DNA of 64,000 nt, taken from positions 3,410,001-3,474,000 of the forward strand of contig NZ_CP087710.1 in NCBI RefSeq assembly GCF_020991065.1. Direction: 5' to 3'. A program made the translations under genes and the position numbers. The stretch's first letter is position 1, and the number at the start of each line of letters is the position of its first letter. Source of the DNA: Nocardioides okcheonensis. GTDB taxonomy: Bacteria > Actinomycetota > Actinomycetes > Propionibacteriales > Nocardioidaceae. Of the stretch, positions 9,088 to 24,370 are shown piece after piece. A model generated the notes under the pieces. The model saw only the letters and a program-made list of their open reading frames with translations. It searched no databases and was not told where the DNA came from.

Positions 9088-9187
9088 AGTGCTTTGCGCC
9101 TGCCCTCAGATGCCCGACGCCTCCCGGAACGGCTGTCGTGGTGGTCGGCCGGCGCCGAGATCACTTGATCATTTGTGAGGACAACTC

Positions 9188-12769
<3,582 letters not shown>

Positions 12770-12770
12770 C

Positions 12771-12798
12771 GGCAGGGGCCCCTCGCGGGGCCCCTGCC
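12771..12798 (+). terminator. Perfect hairpin between rpoB and rpoC
   Basis: GGCAGGGGCCCC (12771-12782), loop TCGC, GGGGCCCCTGCC (12787-12798): a perfect 12-bp GC-rich stem starting 2 bases after the rpoB stop. It has no U-run, so full termination is doubtful. It may act as a partial terminator, pause or RNA-processing and stability element between two subunits needed in equal amounts. Confidence 0.6.
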
Positions 12799-12848
12799 TC
12801 CGCCCCCTACCTCACTTTTCCTAGAACTACCGAAGGGTTGCAGCCACC

Positions 12849-16694
<3,846 letters not shown>

Positions 16695-16715
16695 GCGCAG
16701 CCACCCTTCTCAACG

Positions 16716-16754
16716 CCGAGCCCCGGTCCCCCTCGTGGGGGCCGGGGCTCGGCC
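16716..16754 (+). terminator. Terminator of rpoBC operon
   Basis: A 17-bp GC-rich stem with one bulged T: GCCGAGCCCCGG.T.CCCCC (16716-16733), loop TCGT, then the complement at 16738-16754. It begins 21 bases after the rpoC stop. Stem strength and position fit an actinobacterial terminator lacking a strong U-tract. Confidence 0.75.
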
Positions 16755-16791
16755 GTTGTCGGAGGCCCTTGGGTCGCCGCCGGGAGCGACG

Positions 16792-16797
16792 CAGACT
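16792..16797 (+). promoter_or_regulatory. -10 element, leaderless DUF4232 start
   Basis: CAGACT ends 7 bases before ATG 16805. It fits the TANNNT/CANNNT-N6/7-start pattern seen at many genes here; no Shine-Dalgarno is visible. Confidence 0.4.
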
Positions 16798-16804
16798 GGA
16801 ACCC

Positions 16805-17371
16805 ATGGTCCGTTCCGCGTGGCACCGTTCGCTCCTGCTCCTCCTCGGCACCTGCGCCCTCGTCCTGGTCGCCTCGGTCTACGTGCACCCGGGCATGCCT
16901 CCCGCGCGGGCGGGCGCGACCGACGCGACGCACCCCGTGTCGTCCCGCACGACGACGCCGGAGTGCCGCGCGTCGCAGCTGGACGCCGACTACCGCGCCC
17001 GCGACGCCGCAGCGGGCCACCGCTACGGCGTGGTCCGCCTGCGCAACGTCGGTGACCGCGCCTGCGTGGTGCAGGGCTACGGCGGCCTGTCGTACGTCGG
17101 CGGCGGCGACGGCGCCGAGGTCGGGGCTCCCGCCGACCGGGAGCCCGCCACCGCCCACCGCGTCGTCCTGGCGCCCGGCGAGCGGGCCCTGAGCCGGGTG
17201 TCGGAGACGGTGGCCGGGAACTACCCCCGCAGCCGCTGCCACCCGGTGCCGGTCGACGGCTTCCGCGTCTACGCCCCCGACGCGACCCGGGCCTTCTTCG
17301 TCGAGCACGCCACCACGGGCTGCGCCGCCGACGCGGTGCACCTGCTGTCGCACCGTCCCTTCCACGGCTGA
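16805..17371 (+). CDS. DUF4232-type secreted protein
   Basis: A 188-residue exported protein of unknown function. Residues 1-30 are a signal peptide or anchor (basic start, then LLLLLGTCALVLVAS). The rest matches the DUF4232 pattern: a first Cys (TPECRASQL), then RLRNVGDRACVVQGYGGLSYV with a second Cys, and two later Cys (SRCHPV, TTGCAADAV) that could form disulfides. DUF4232 domains are common in secreted actinobacterial lipoproteins and anti-sigma-linked proteins; their role is unknown. The ATG at 16805 is preferred because the frame upstream lies inside rpoC and its terminator. Confidence 0.72.
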   Translation: MVRSAWHRSLLLLLGTCALVLVASVYVHPGMPPARAGATDATHPVSSRTTTPECRASQLDADYRARDAAAGHRYGVVRLRNVGDRACVVQGYGGLSYVGGGDGAEVGAPADREPATAHRVVLAPGERALSRVSETVAGNYPRSRCHPVPVDGFRVYAPDATRAFFVEHATTGCAADAVHLLSHRPFHG

Positions 17372-17441
17372 GCCGCGCCCGGCGGGCGCCACCGGCGGCG
17401 GCGGTTTCGTCGCCGTTGGGGCGGCAGGGGAGAATTCCATC

Positions 17442-18725
17442 GTGACGATCCCCACCTCGACCGACGTCCTCGTCGTCGGCGCCGGGCCCGCCGGCTCCGC
17501 GGCTGCCGCGTGGGCGGCCCGCGCCGGCCTCGACGTCGTCCTCGCGGACGCCGCGACCTTCCCGCGCGACAAGACGTGCGGCGACGGGCTCACGCCGCGT
17601 GCGATCGGCGAGATGCAGAAGCTCGGCCTCGAGCCGTGGCTGCGCGATCACGTCGTCAACCAGGGCCTGCGCGCGCACGGCTTCGGCCAGACGCTGCTCC
17701 TGCCGTGGCCCGGCCCCCAGTCCTCGGGCTCCGGGCTGCCCGACTGGGGATCGGCCGTCGCGCGCACGGAGCTCGACGACCACCTGCGCTCGGTCGCGGT
17801 CGCGAGCGGGGCGACCGCGGTCGACGGCGCCCGCGCGGTCGGGGTGCGCCGCGACGGCGAACGGGTCGCGGCCGTCGAGTTCCGAGGCTCGCAGGCTCGC
17901 ACCTCGACCACCGAGGGAGGCGCCGAGGGGGCCTTCGAGGTGGCCTGCCGCTGGCTGGTCGTCGCCGACGGCGTGCGCTCCCCGCTGGGCAAGCTGCTCG
18001 GGCGCGAGTGGCACCGCGACACCGTCTACGCGGTCGCGGGGCGCTCGTACGTCGACTCCGACCGCTCCGACGACCCGTGGATCAGCTCGCACCTCGAGCT
18101 GCGCGACGAGGAGGGGGCGCTCGTCCCCGGCTACGGCTGGATCTTCCCGCTCGGCGACGGCACGGTGAACCTCGGTGCCGGCACGCTCGCGACCAGCCGG
18201 CGGCCCGCCGAGGTCGCCATCAAGCCGCTCATGCAGACCTACGCCGACACGATCGGCAAGGACTTCGGGCTCTCCGGCGAGCTGCGGATGCCGACGTCGG
18301 CGCTGCTGCCGATGGGTGGCGCGGTCAGCAACGTCGCCGGCCCGAACTGGGCCCTGATCGGCGACGCGGCCGCGTGCGTGAACCCGCTCAACGGGGAGGG
18401 CATCGACTACGGCCTGGAGACCGGCCGGCTGGTCGCCGAGCACCTCGCGTCCGGCACCGGCCTCGGCGAGGCGTGGCGCTCGACGCTGGTCGCGCACTAC
18501 GGCGAGTCGTTCTCGATCGCCCGCCGGCTCGCCGGCATCGCCACGCAGCCGAAGGTGGTCGCCGCGCTTGGCCCGGCCGGCATGCGGTCGGACTGGCTGA
18601 TGACGCTCGCGCTGCGGTGGATGGGCAACCTGGTCGACGACGCCGACCGCGACCGTGCCGCGCGTGTGTGGCGCTGGGCGGGCCGGCGCTCGATGGCGCG
18701 CGACGCGCGCCCGCCGTTCAGCTGA
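17442..18725 (+). CDS. Geranylgeranyl reductase family FAD oxidoreductase (MenJ-like)
   Basis: A 427-residue flavoprotein. The dinucleotide-binding motif VVGAGPAGSAAAAWAARAG is at residues 11-29, followed by FPRDKTCGDGLTPRA, the signature of the geranylgeranyl reductase family. The second FAD motif IGDAAACVNPLNGEGIDYGL is near residue 306. Family members saturate isoprenoid chains; the mycobacterial relative MenJ reduces one unit of the menaquinone tail, a plausible role here. Residues about 147-162 (GSQARTSTTEGGAEGA) are an unusual hydrophilic insertion encoded by repeat-like DNA. GGGGAGA lies 7 bases before the GTG start. The stop overlaps the next gene's ATG by one base. Confidence 0.82.
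   Translation: MTIPTSTDVLVVGAGPAGSAAAAWAARAGLDVVLADAATFPRDKTCGDGLTPRAIGEMQKLGLEPWLRDHVVNQGLRAHGFGQTLLLPWPGPQSSGSGLPDWGSAVARTELDDHLRSVAVASGATAVDGARAVGVRRDGERVAAVEFRGSQARTSTTEGGAEGAFEVACRWLVVADGVRSPLGKLLGREWHRDTVYAVAGRSYVDSDRSDDPWISSHLELRDEEGALVPGYGWIFPLGDGTVNLGAGTLATSRRPAEVAIKPLMQTYADTIGKDFGLSGELRMPTSALLPMGGAVSNVAGPNWALIGDAAACVNPLNGEGIDYGLETGRLVAEHLASGTGLGEAWRSTLVAHYGESFSIARRLAGIATQPKVVAALGPAGMRSDWLMTLALRWMGNLVDDADRDRAARVWRWAGRRSMARDARPPFS
17881..17918. repeat. Dispersed repeat copy inside the reductase gene
   Basis: TTCCGAGGCTCGCAGG followed by CTCGCACCTCGACCACCGAG matches the core of the intergenic elements at 31508-31541 and 31572-31612 (TTTCGAGGCTCG...CTCGCACCTCAACCA), with a few substitutions and one deletion. 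It is in frame and encodes about 13 extra residues of the flavoprotein. Confidence 0.6.
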
Positions 18726-19597
18726 TGCGCACGACCGATCCCGCGCGGGGTCGGCGCCGAACCACTGCCGTGGGTGACCAGGTCTACCGCACGGTCAACG
18801 TGCTCGGGAACGCGGCGATCCGCGCCCTCGGGATCGACGTGCACTGGTCGGGGCTCGAGCACCTGCCGACCGACGGGCCGGTGCTGCTGGCGGCGACGCA
18901 CGCGAGCTTCCTCGACTTCGTCCTCGTCGAGCACGCGGCGCGTGCCCGCGGCCGCCTGGTCCGCTTCATGACCCGCCACGACGTGTGGGACGTGCCGCTC
19001 GTGGGCACGGCGATGACCCGGATGCGGCACGTGCCGGTCGACCGGGCGGCGCCGGCGGGCGCCTACCTCGCGGCGCGCGGCCTGCTGCGGGAGGGGGAGG
19101 CGGTCGGCGTGTTCCCCGAGGCCGGGCTCAGCCACTCCTACACCGTGCGGCCGCTGATGCGCGGGGTCGCCGCCCTGGCCCGCGACACAGGGGTGCCGGT
19201 GCTCCCCGTCGCCCTCTGGGGCGCGCAGCGGATCTGGTCGGTGGGCCTCCCGGACGCGCGCGGCCGCAAGCCCCGTCCGGACCTGACCCGCGGACGCCGC
19301 GTCGACGTCGCGATCGGGGAGCCCGTGCAGGTCGGGCCGGGTGCGGACCCCGACGCGGTCACCCACGACCTCGGACGACGGCTGACGACGATGCTCGAGG
19401 GACTCCAGCTGCGCCCCGGGCACGCGCCGCGCCCGGGCGAGCACGCTCCGTGGCACCCGGCCCACCTCGGCGGGCACGCGCCGACCCGCGCGGAGGCGGT
19501 CGCGCTCGACGACGTGCCGCGCTCGGCGGTCAGGCCGACGTGGGGGCCGGACTGCGACGGGCTCGCCGCGCCTCCAGCCATCCCAGCGGGTTGGTGA
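18725..19597 (+). CDS. PlsC-type 1-acyl-glycerol-phosphate acyltransferase
   Basis: A 290-residue lysophospholipid acyltransferase-family protein, catalysing acyl transfer from acyl-CoA or acyl-ACP to a lysophosphatidate-like acceptor. The catalytic HX4D motif is HASFLD near residue 59, the arginine motif lies near residue 100 and the acceptor-binding motif reads FPEAGLS (EGTR-type) near residue 128. The ATG overlaps the previous TGA, so it is co-transcribed with the MenJ-like reductase. The C-terminal 50 residues are Pro/His-rich. Its last 68 bases overlap the 3' end of the opposing acyltransferase gene. Confidence 0.84.
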   Translation: MRTTDPARGRRRTTAVGDQVYRTVNVLGNAAIRALGIDVHWSGLEHLPTDGPVLLAATHASFLDFVLVEHAARARGRLVRFMTRHDVWDVPLVGTAMTRMRHVPVDRAAPAGAYLAARGLLREGEAVGVFPEAGLSHSYTVRPLMRGVAALARDTGVPVLPVALWGAQRIWSVGLPDARGRKPRPDLTRGRRVDVAIGEPVQVGPGADPDAVTHDLGRRLTTMLEGLQLRPGHAPRPGEHAPWHPAHLGGHAPTRAEAVALDDVPRSAVRPTWGPDCDGLAAPPAIPAGW

Positions 19598-20564
19598 ACG
19601 GCTCCAGCACGCGCCGCACGGGCGGGCTCGCGAGCAGCAGCGCCAGCGCGACCGCCCCGACGATGGTGAGCACCAGCCCGAGGGTCGGGTGGGCGGCGGT
19701 GAAGTCGGGCCAGCCCAGCGCCTTGACCGTCTTGATGACGAAGCCGTGGAACAGGTAGACGACCATCGTCGCGGTGCCCATCGTGGTGAACCAGCCGAGG
19801 TTGCGCCGCGGCACCAGCGCCATCGCCGCGAAGGCGCCGAGCAGGCCGACCATCATGACGGTGAGGCGGGTCTGGAAGACGATCTCGTTGGAGATCGGGA
19901 TGTCCTCGTAGCCGGTGTCGTACCAGAGCAGCGCGGTCTCGGCCCACGTGTCGGTGTAGAGCGCCATCACGCCGATGCCGACCAGCATCGGCACCGCGGC
20001 GACCTTCACCCACACGTCGTCGAGGTGGGCGAGGTGGCGCGGCTTGAGGTGCAGGCCGAGGACGAAGAACGGCAGCAGCCCGAGGAACCGCGGGATCATC
20101 AGCGAGTCGTCGTTCCACAGCCCGCCGAGCAGGCTGACGATCACCGAGAGCGGCAGGAAGAGCCAGTGCCGCTTGAGGATCGGGGTCACCAGCCGCCACA
20201 TCAGCAGCACGATGAGGTACCACATGGTCCAGTGCGGGACCAGCCAGAGCGGGCCCTGCACGTCCTCGTCGGCGACGCCGCGGCGGAAGTAGAACAGGGC
20301 CGGCTCGAAGAGCAGGTAGGGGATCGCGAGGGTGTAGACGAGGCTCTTGAGCCGCCGCCGGTCCCACTCGAACGACTTCGAGAGGTAGCCGCTGACGAAG
20401 ACGAAGGCGGGGATGTGCCACAGGTAGATGAAGTCGTAGACCCAGTGGCTGCCCTGCGTGGCCTCCACCAGGCCGATCGCGTGCCCGACCACGACCAGGG
20501 TGACGAGCACCATCTTGACGTTGTCGAGCCAGGGATCGCGGGACGGGGGAGCCACGGCGCTCAC
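19530..20564 (-). CDS. Acyltransferase-3 family membrane protein
   Basis: A 344-residue polytopic membrane protein of the OatA/WecH acyltransferase-3 family, which transfers acyl groups to sugars or cell-surface polymers. The start has the family signature WLDNVKMVLVTLVVVGHAIG, with the conserved His in the first helix; about ten hydrophobic helices follow, with FVSGYLSK after the second. The start is GTG at 20564; weak signals precede it. The acceptor is unknown. The gene ends inside the 3' end of plsC on the other strand. Confidence 0.82.
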   Translation of the reverse strand: MSAVAPPSRDPWLDNVKMVLVTLVVVGHAIGLVEATQGSHWVYDFIYLWHIPAFVFVSGYLSKSFEWDRRRLKSLVYTLAIPYLLFEPALFYFRRGVADEDVQGPLWLVPHWTMWYLIVLLMWRLVTPILKRHWLFLPLSVIVSLLGGLWNDDSLMIPRFLGLLPFFVLGLHLKPRHLAHLDDVWVKVAAVPMLVGIGVMALYTDTWAETALLWYDTGYEDIPISNEIVFQTRLTVMMVGLLGAFAAMALVPRRNLGWFTTMGTATMVVYLFHGFVIKTVKALGWPDFTAAHPTLGLVLTIVGAVALALLLASPPVRRVLEPFTNPLGWLEARRARRSPAPTSA

Positions 20565-20574
20565 CGTACTTCAC

Positions 20575-20580
20575 TAGGTT
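20575..20580 (+). promoter_or_regulatory. -10 element deciding the Nudix gene start
   Basis: TAGGTT ends 6 bases before ATG 20587. With this spacing the transcript would begin at the ATG, favouring it over the in-frame GTG at 20581, which is too close to the -10. Confidence 0.55.
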
Positions 20581-20586
20581 GTGGGC

Positions 20587-21516
20587 ATGGGATCCCTGCC
20601 GAGGCGCCAACGGGTGGCGGCGTACGCCGTCGTGCTCCGCGAGCGCTCGGGCGTGGTGGAGATCCTGCTCAGCCGGCTGGCACCGCGGATCTCGCGCACG
20701 GAGATGTGGACGCTGCCCGGCGGCGGCGTCGACCACGGGGAGGACCCGCGTGACGCGCTGATCCGCGAGATCCACGAGGAGACCGGGCTCGCCGCCACGA
20801 TCGGCGAGCGAGCCCGCGTCTACAGCGCCCACATGCCCCGAGCGCCCCGCGACGGCCAGCTCGTCGACGCCCACGCGATCCGCATCGTCTACGACGGGTG
20901 GGTCGCGCCCGACGCGCCCGCCCCGCGGGTGGTGGAGGTCGACGGGTCCACCGTCGACGCGGCCTGGCAGCCCCTCGACGCCGTGCTCGCCGGCCGGGTC
21001 CCCGTCACCGCGTCGGTCGCCGACGCGCTCGAGGACCACCGGCCGTTCCGCCTGCAGCGGGTCGCGGCCTACGCCGTCGTGCACCGCGACGGCCCCGGCG
21101 GCGAGCGCTCGGTCCTGCTGACCCGGCTGTCGGCGCGTGCGGCGCACCCGGGCCGCTGGACGCTGCCCGGCGGGGGGATCGACCACGGCGAGCCCCCGGC
21201 CCGTGCGCTGGCGCGCGAGGTCGAGGAGGAGTGCGGCCTGGCGTGCGAGGTCGGCGAGCTCCTCGACGTGCACGACACCCACTTCGAGGGCACCGCCCCG
21301 TCGGGCCGGATCGAGGACTTCCACGGCATCCACCTGCTCTTCCGCGCCACGGTCGCCGACGGGGACCCGCGGGTCGTGGAGCAGGACGGCACCACCGACG
21401 CCGTCGCCTGGGTCGACGTGCGTGCGGTCGCGGCCGGCGAGGTCGACGTCCTCGACGTGGTGCGGCACGGGTTGCGCCTCGACGACCACCGACGCGGGAG
21501 CGAGGACCCCTCATGA
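20587..21516 (+). CDS. Tandem Nudix hydrolase
   Basis: A 309-residue protein with two complete Nudix domains. Domain 1 (about residues 8-145) has box GGGVDHGED...REIHEETGL; domain 2 (about 158-295) has GGGIDHGEP...REVEEECGL. Both keep the GX5EX7REUXEEXGU residues that bind Mg and nucleoside diphosphate-linked substrates, and both open with RVAAYAVV, suggesting internal duplication. The substrate is unknown (sanitation of nucleotides, NADH or similar is typical). It is divergent from the membrane acyltransferase. The stop overlaps the next gene (ATGA at 21513-21516). Confidence 0.88.
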   Translation: MGSLPRRQRVAAYAVVLRERSGVVEILLSRLAPRISRTEMWTLPGGGVDHGEDPRDALIREIHEETGLAATIGERARVYSAHMPRAPRDGQLVDAHAIRIVYDGWVAPDAPAPRVVEVDGSTVDAAWQPLDAVLAGRVPVTASVADALEDHRPFRLQRVAAYAVVHRDGPGGERSVLLTRLSARAAHPGRWTLPGGGIDHGEPPARALAREVEEECGLACEVGELLDVHDTHFEGTAPSGRIEDFHGIHLLFRATVADGDPRVVEQDGTTDAVAWVDVRAVAAGEVDVLDVVRHGLRLDDHRRGSEDPS

Positions 21517-22811
21517 CCGAGACCGTCTTCACCTACGCGGCGCCCGGCCTCAAGCTCGGGCGCGGCGCCAGCCGCGAGGTCGGGTGGGACGTCGCCCAGC
21601 TCGTCGACTCCGCCCCGCGCGCCGGCACGCCCGGCGGCGGAGCCCGCCGGGTGCTGCTGGTCACCGACCCCGGCGTGGCCGCGACCGGGCACCCCGAGCG
21701 GGTCGCGGAGGCGGTGCGCGGCAGCGGTCTCGAGGTCGTCGTCTTCGACGGCGCGCGCGTCGAGCCCACCGACGCCTCGCTCGAGCAGGCGGTGGCGTTC
21801 GCCCGCGGCGCCGGCCCGTTCGACGCCGTCGTGGCGGTGGGCGGCGGGTCGAGCATCGACACCGCGAAGGCGGTCGACCTGATGCTCACCAACGACGGCA
21901 CGCTGATGGACTACGTCAACGCGCCCGTCGGCGGCGGCCGGGCACCGGAGCGGCCGTTGCTGCCGCTGGTCGCGGTCCCGACGACGACCGGCACGGGCGC
22001 GGAGTCGACGACGATCTGCGTGCTCGACGTGCTGGCGCTCAAGGTGAAGACCGGCATCTCGCACCCGCGTCTGCGGCCCACCCTCGCCGTCGTCGACCCG
22101 GACCTCACCACGACGCAGCCGGCGATGGTCACCGCCTCGTCCGGCATGGACATCCTGTGCCACGCGCTCGAGAGCTGGACCGCCCGCTGGTTCGCCGACT
22201 TCGACGCCAAGCGCCCCGAGCAGCGCGTGCCCTACTGCGGCGCGAACCCGGTCGCGGACATGTGGGCGGAGAAGGCGCTGACCCTCCTCGCCGGCGCCTT
22301 CCGCACGGCCGTCCGCGACGGGTCGGACGGCGCGGCCCGCGAGCAGATGGCGCTGGCCGCGACCTTCGCCGGGCTCGGCTTCGGCAACGCTGGGGTGCAC
22401 GTGCCGCACGCCTGCGCGTACCCGGTCGCGGGCCGGGTGCGCGACTACCGCCCGGAGGGCTACCCGGCCGACGAACCGATCGTGCCGCACGGCATGGCCG
22501 TCGTGATGACGGCACCGGCCGCGTTCGCGCTCACCTTCGAGGCGTCCCCCCAGCGACACCTGCACGCCGCGGCGCTGCTCGGTGGCGCGGACGTCGCCGC
22601 GGGACCGGACCTGCTGCCCACGGTGCTGCGCGGCCTGATGCGCGACGTCGGCCTGCCGAGCGGCCTCGCCGAGCTCGGCTACGGCGCGGACGACGTCGAC
22701 GACCTGGTCGGCGGTGCCCTGCAGCAGCAGCGGCTGCTCGCCACCGCGCCGGTCCCCGTGACCGCCGACCACCTGGGCGGCGTGTTCCGGGCGTCCCTCG
22801 AGCACTGGTGA
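21513..22811 (+). CDS. Hydroxyacid-oxoacid transhydrogenase (iron-containing ADH family)
   Basis: A 432-residue Fe-dependent alcohol dehydrogenase-family enzyme. GGGSSIDTAKA (NAD-binding), PTTTGTGAEST and the metal-binding His region (SGMDILCHALESW, NAGVHVPHACAYPV, VPHGMAVVM) are intact. YCGANPVADMWAEKAL and GLGFGNAGVH closely recall mammalian ADHFE1, which converts 4-hydroxybutyrate plus 2-oxoglutarate to succinate semialdehyde plus 2-hydroxyglutarate. That specific activity is inferred from similarity. Translational overlap with the Nudix gene suggests one operon. Confidence 0.87.
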   Translation: MTETVFTYAAPGLKLGRGASREVGWDVAQLVDSAPRAGTPGGGARRVLLVTDPGVAATGHPERVAEAVRGSGLEVVVFDGARVEPTDASLEQAVAFARGAGPFDAVVAVGGGSSIDTAKAVDLMLTNDGTLMDYVNAPVGGGRAPERPLLPLVAVPTTTGTGAESTTICVLDVLALKVKTGISHPRLRPTLAVVDPDLTTTQPAMVTASSGMDILCHALESWTARWFADFDAKRPEQRVPYCGANPVADMWAEKALTLLAGAFRTAVRDGSDGAAREQMALAATFAGLGFGNAGVHVPHACAYPVAGRVRDYRPEGYPADEPIVPHGMAVVMTAPAAFALTFEASPQRHLHAAALLGGADVAAGPDLLPTVLRGLMRDVGLPSGLAELGYGADDVDDLVGGALQQQRLLATAPVPVTADHLGGVFRASLEHW

Positions 22812-22837
22812 GCGCCGGGCGGGCTCCCCTGACGAAT

Positions 22838-22854
22838 CGGGGCCTCGCGCCCCG
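22838..22854 (+). terminator. Hairpin after the transhydrogenase gene
   Basis: CGGGGC, loop CTCGC, GCCCCG, starting 27 bases after the stop. It is a short 6-bp GC stem just upstream of the next -10 element. Confidence 0.4.
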
Positions 22855-22859
22855 CTCAC

Positions 22860-22865
22860 TAGGAT
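22860..22865 (+). promoter_or_regulatory. -10 element of small-peptide/methyltransferase operon
   Basis: TAGGAT, 6 bases, then ATG at 22872: a textbook leaderless arrangement that supports the tiny reading frame being translated. Confidence 0.6.
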
Positions 22866-22871
22866 GGATGC

Positions 22872-22955
22872 ATGAACCCCCGCCACCGCCGCCTCGTCAT
22901 CCCGGTGGCCCTGGGGGCGCTGATCCTCGTCGTCGTCCTCGCCGCGATCCTGTGA
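22872..22955 (+). CDS. 27-residue single-helix membrane peptide
   Basis: An open frame of 28 codons encoding a basic N-terminus (MNPRHRR) followed by about 20 hydrophobic residues (LVIPVALGALILVVVLAAIL), a one-pass membrane peptide. Support for it being real: a TAGGAT -10 places the transcription start on its ATG, GC-rich third positions match coding bias, and it ends 10 bases before the methyltransferase start, implying one operon. Its function is unknown; such peptides often modulate membrane proteins. It could alternatively be a leader peptide controlling the downstream gene. Confidence 0.6.
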   Translation: MNPRHRRLVIPVALGALILVVVLAAIL

Positions 22956-22965
22956 GCGCCCGCCC

Positions 22966-24207
22966 GTGAGCACGACGTCCCCGCAGGAGGTCGACCGGGT
23001 CCGCGCGGCGGTCCTCGACGCCGACCACCTGGTCCGCGCGCTGGCGACCGGCCGCCGCAAGGGCCAGCCGGTCCCGGTGGTCGACGGCCGCGAGGTCCGT
23101 CGGGTCGAGCTCCGGGTCGTCGACCTCAAGGCCGGACGCCACCTGCAGGTGACGGCGTACGACGCCACCCAGGCGCACACCTCCAACCACGCCGTCGGCG
23201 AGCAGGCCGCGGCCGCCGTGGACGCCCTGCTCGCGCAGCCGTTCGCCAACTGGCACGTCGACACCGCCACGGAGACCCTCCAGCTGCGGGTGACCCGGAA
23301 GGGTGCCCCGCTGCTGCACGTGTCAGCGCGCGAGGAGGCCGTCGAGGTCTCGCGCGGCCACGACCGGGCGAAGGACCGGCTGCTGCGCGAGGACGACCCG
23401 GTGCTGGTGGCGCTCGGCATCAGCGACGCGCAGGGGAGGGTGAAGCCCAGCCGGCAGGCGAAGTACCGCCAGGTGGAGGAGTTCGTCCGGCTGCTCGACG
23501 CGAGCCTGACCGAGGCGATCGCGCAGGGGCACGTCCGCACCCCGACCGCGGACGACCCGCTGCGGGTCGTCGACCTCGGCTGCGGCAACGCCTACCTCAC
23601 CTTCGCCGCGCACCGCTTCCTCACCGCCCCGCCCGAGGAGGGCGGCCGCGGGCTCGCGGTGCGGATGACCGGCGTCGACGTCAAGCAGCAGTCGGCCGAC
23701 CACAACGGGAGCGTCGCGGCCGGCCTGGGGATCGACGCCGACTTCGTCGTGGGGTCGATCGCCGACGCCGAGCTCGACCGTGCCCCCGACGTCGTCCTCG
23801 CCCTCCACGCCTGCGACACCGCCACCGACGACGCCCTGGCCCGGGGGATCGGCTGGGACGCCGCGCTGGTGCTGGCCGCCCCGTGCTGCCACCACGACAT
23901 CGCCGCGCAGCTGCGCGCGACGCCCGCCCCGGAGCCGTACGCCGTGCTCACCCGCCACGGCATCCTGCGCGAGCGCTTCGCCGACACCCTCACCGACGCG
24001 CTGCGCGCCACCCTGCTGCGGCGCGAGGGCTACCGCGTCGACGTCGTCGAGTTCGTCGAGAGCGCCCACACGCCGCGCAACACGCTGCTGCGCGCCGTGC
24101 GCACGGGCGGTCGCAGCGACGACGCAGCGGGCGAGTACGCCGCGCTGGTCGCCGCGTGGGGCGTCCGGCCCCGGCTCGGCGAGCTGCTCCGCCGGTCCCC
24201 GGCCTAG
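22966..24207 (+). CDS. Class I SAM-dependent methyltransferase (METTL25-like)
   Basis: A 413-residue protein. The N-terminal ~185 residues are alpha/beta with RKGQPVPVVDGREVR near residue 28. The C-terminal half is a Rossmann methyltransferase with motif I VVDLGCGNAYLTFAAH (about residues 200-215), an acidic GVDVK motif II, and ALHACDTATDDALARGI and APCCHHD, characteristic of the PF13679/METTL25 group. The substrate is unknown; RNA or protein is possible. It starts GTG, 10 bases after the small peptide. Confidence 0.82.
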   Translation: MSTTSPQEVDRVRAAVLDADHLVRALATGRRKGQPVPVVDGREVRRVELRVVDLKAGRHLQVTAYDATQAHTSNHAVGEQAAAAVDALLAQPFANWHVDTATETLQLRVTRKGAPLLHVSAREEAVEVSRGHDRAKDRLLREDDPVLVALGISDAQGRVKPSRQAKYRQVEEFVRLLDASLTEAIAQGHVRTPTADDPLRVVDLGCGNAYLTFAAHRFLTAPPEEGGRGLAVRMTGVDVKQQSADHNGSVAAGLGIDADFVVGSIADAELDRAPDVVLALHACDTATDDALARGIGWDAALVLAAPCCHHDIAAQLRATPAPEPYAVLTRHGILRERFADTLTDALRATLLRREGYRVDVVEFVESAHTPRNTLLRAVRTGGRSDDAAGEYAALVAAWGVRPRLGELLRRSPA

Positions 24208-24220
24208 CCCGTCCTCTGCC

Positions 24221-24370
24221 CTATCCGGTGAAGAGCGCGGACGCCTTCACGAGCGTCTGCCACAGGCCGTAGGCCAGCGGGAGCCCGACGACCAGCCAGG
24301 CCAGCGCCACCAGCGCGGGGCTGGTGGGGGCGTCGTCGCCGGTGCGGGTGGTGGAGTCCTGGGTGCTCAT
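24221..24370 (-). CDS. Small membrane partner of MFS transporter
   Basis: A 49-residue protein: 18 polar N-terminal residues, then one membrane helix (LVALAWLVVGLPLAYGLWQTL) and a short ALFTG tail. Its ATG overlaps the stop of the MFS gene (ATGA), so it is translationally coupled to it. Small single-helix subunits next to OFA/oxalate-formate-type transporters are known by annotation as MFS transporter small subunit; the function is unproven. Confidence 0.75.
   Translation of the reverse strand: MSTQDSTTRTGDDAPTSPALVALAWLVVGLPLAYGLWQTLVKASALFTG

Noticed and set aside
8984..9178. A 64-codon frame in the rpoB upstream region
   Set aside because: It overlaps both predicted promoters, has no ribosome site, and shows no coding-like composition.
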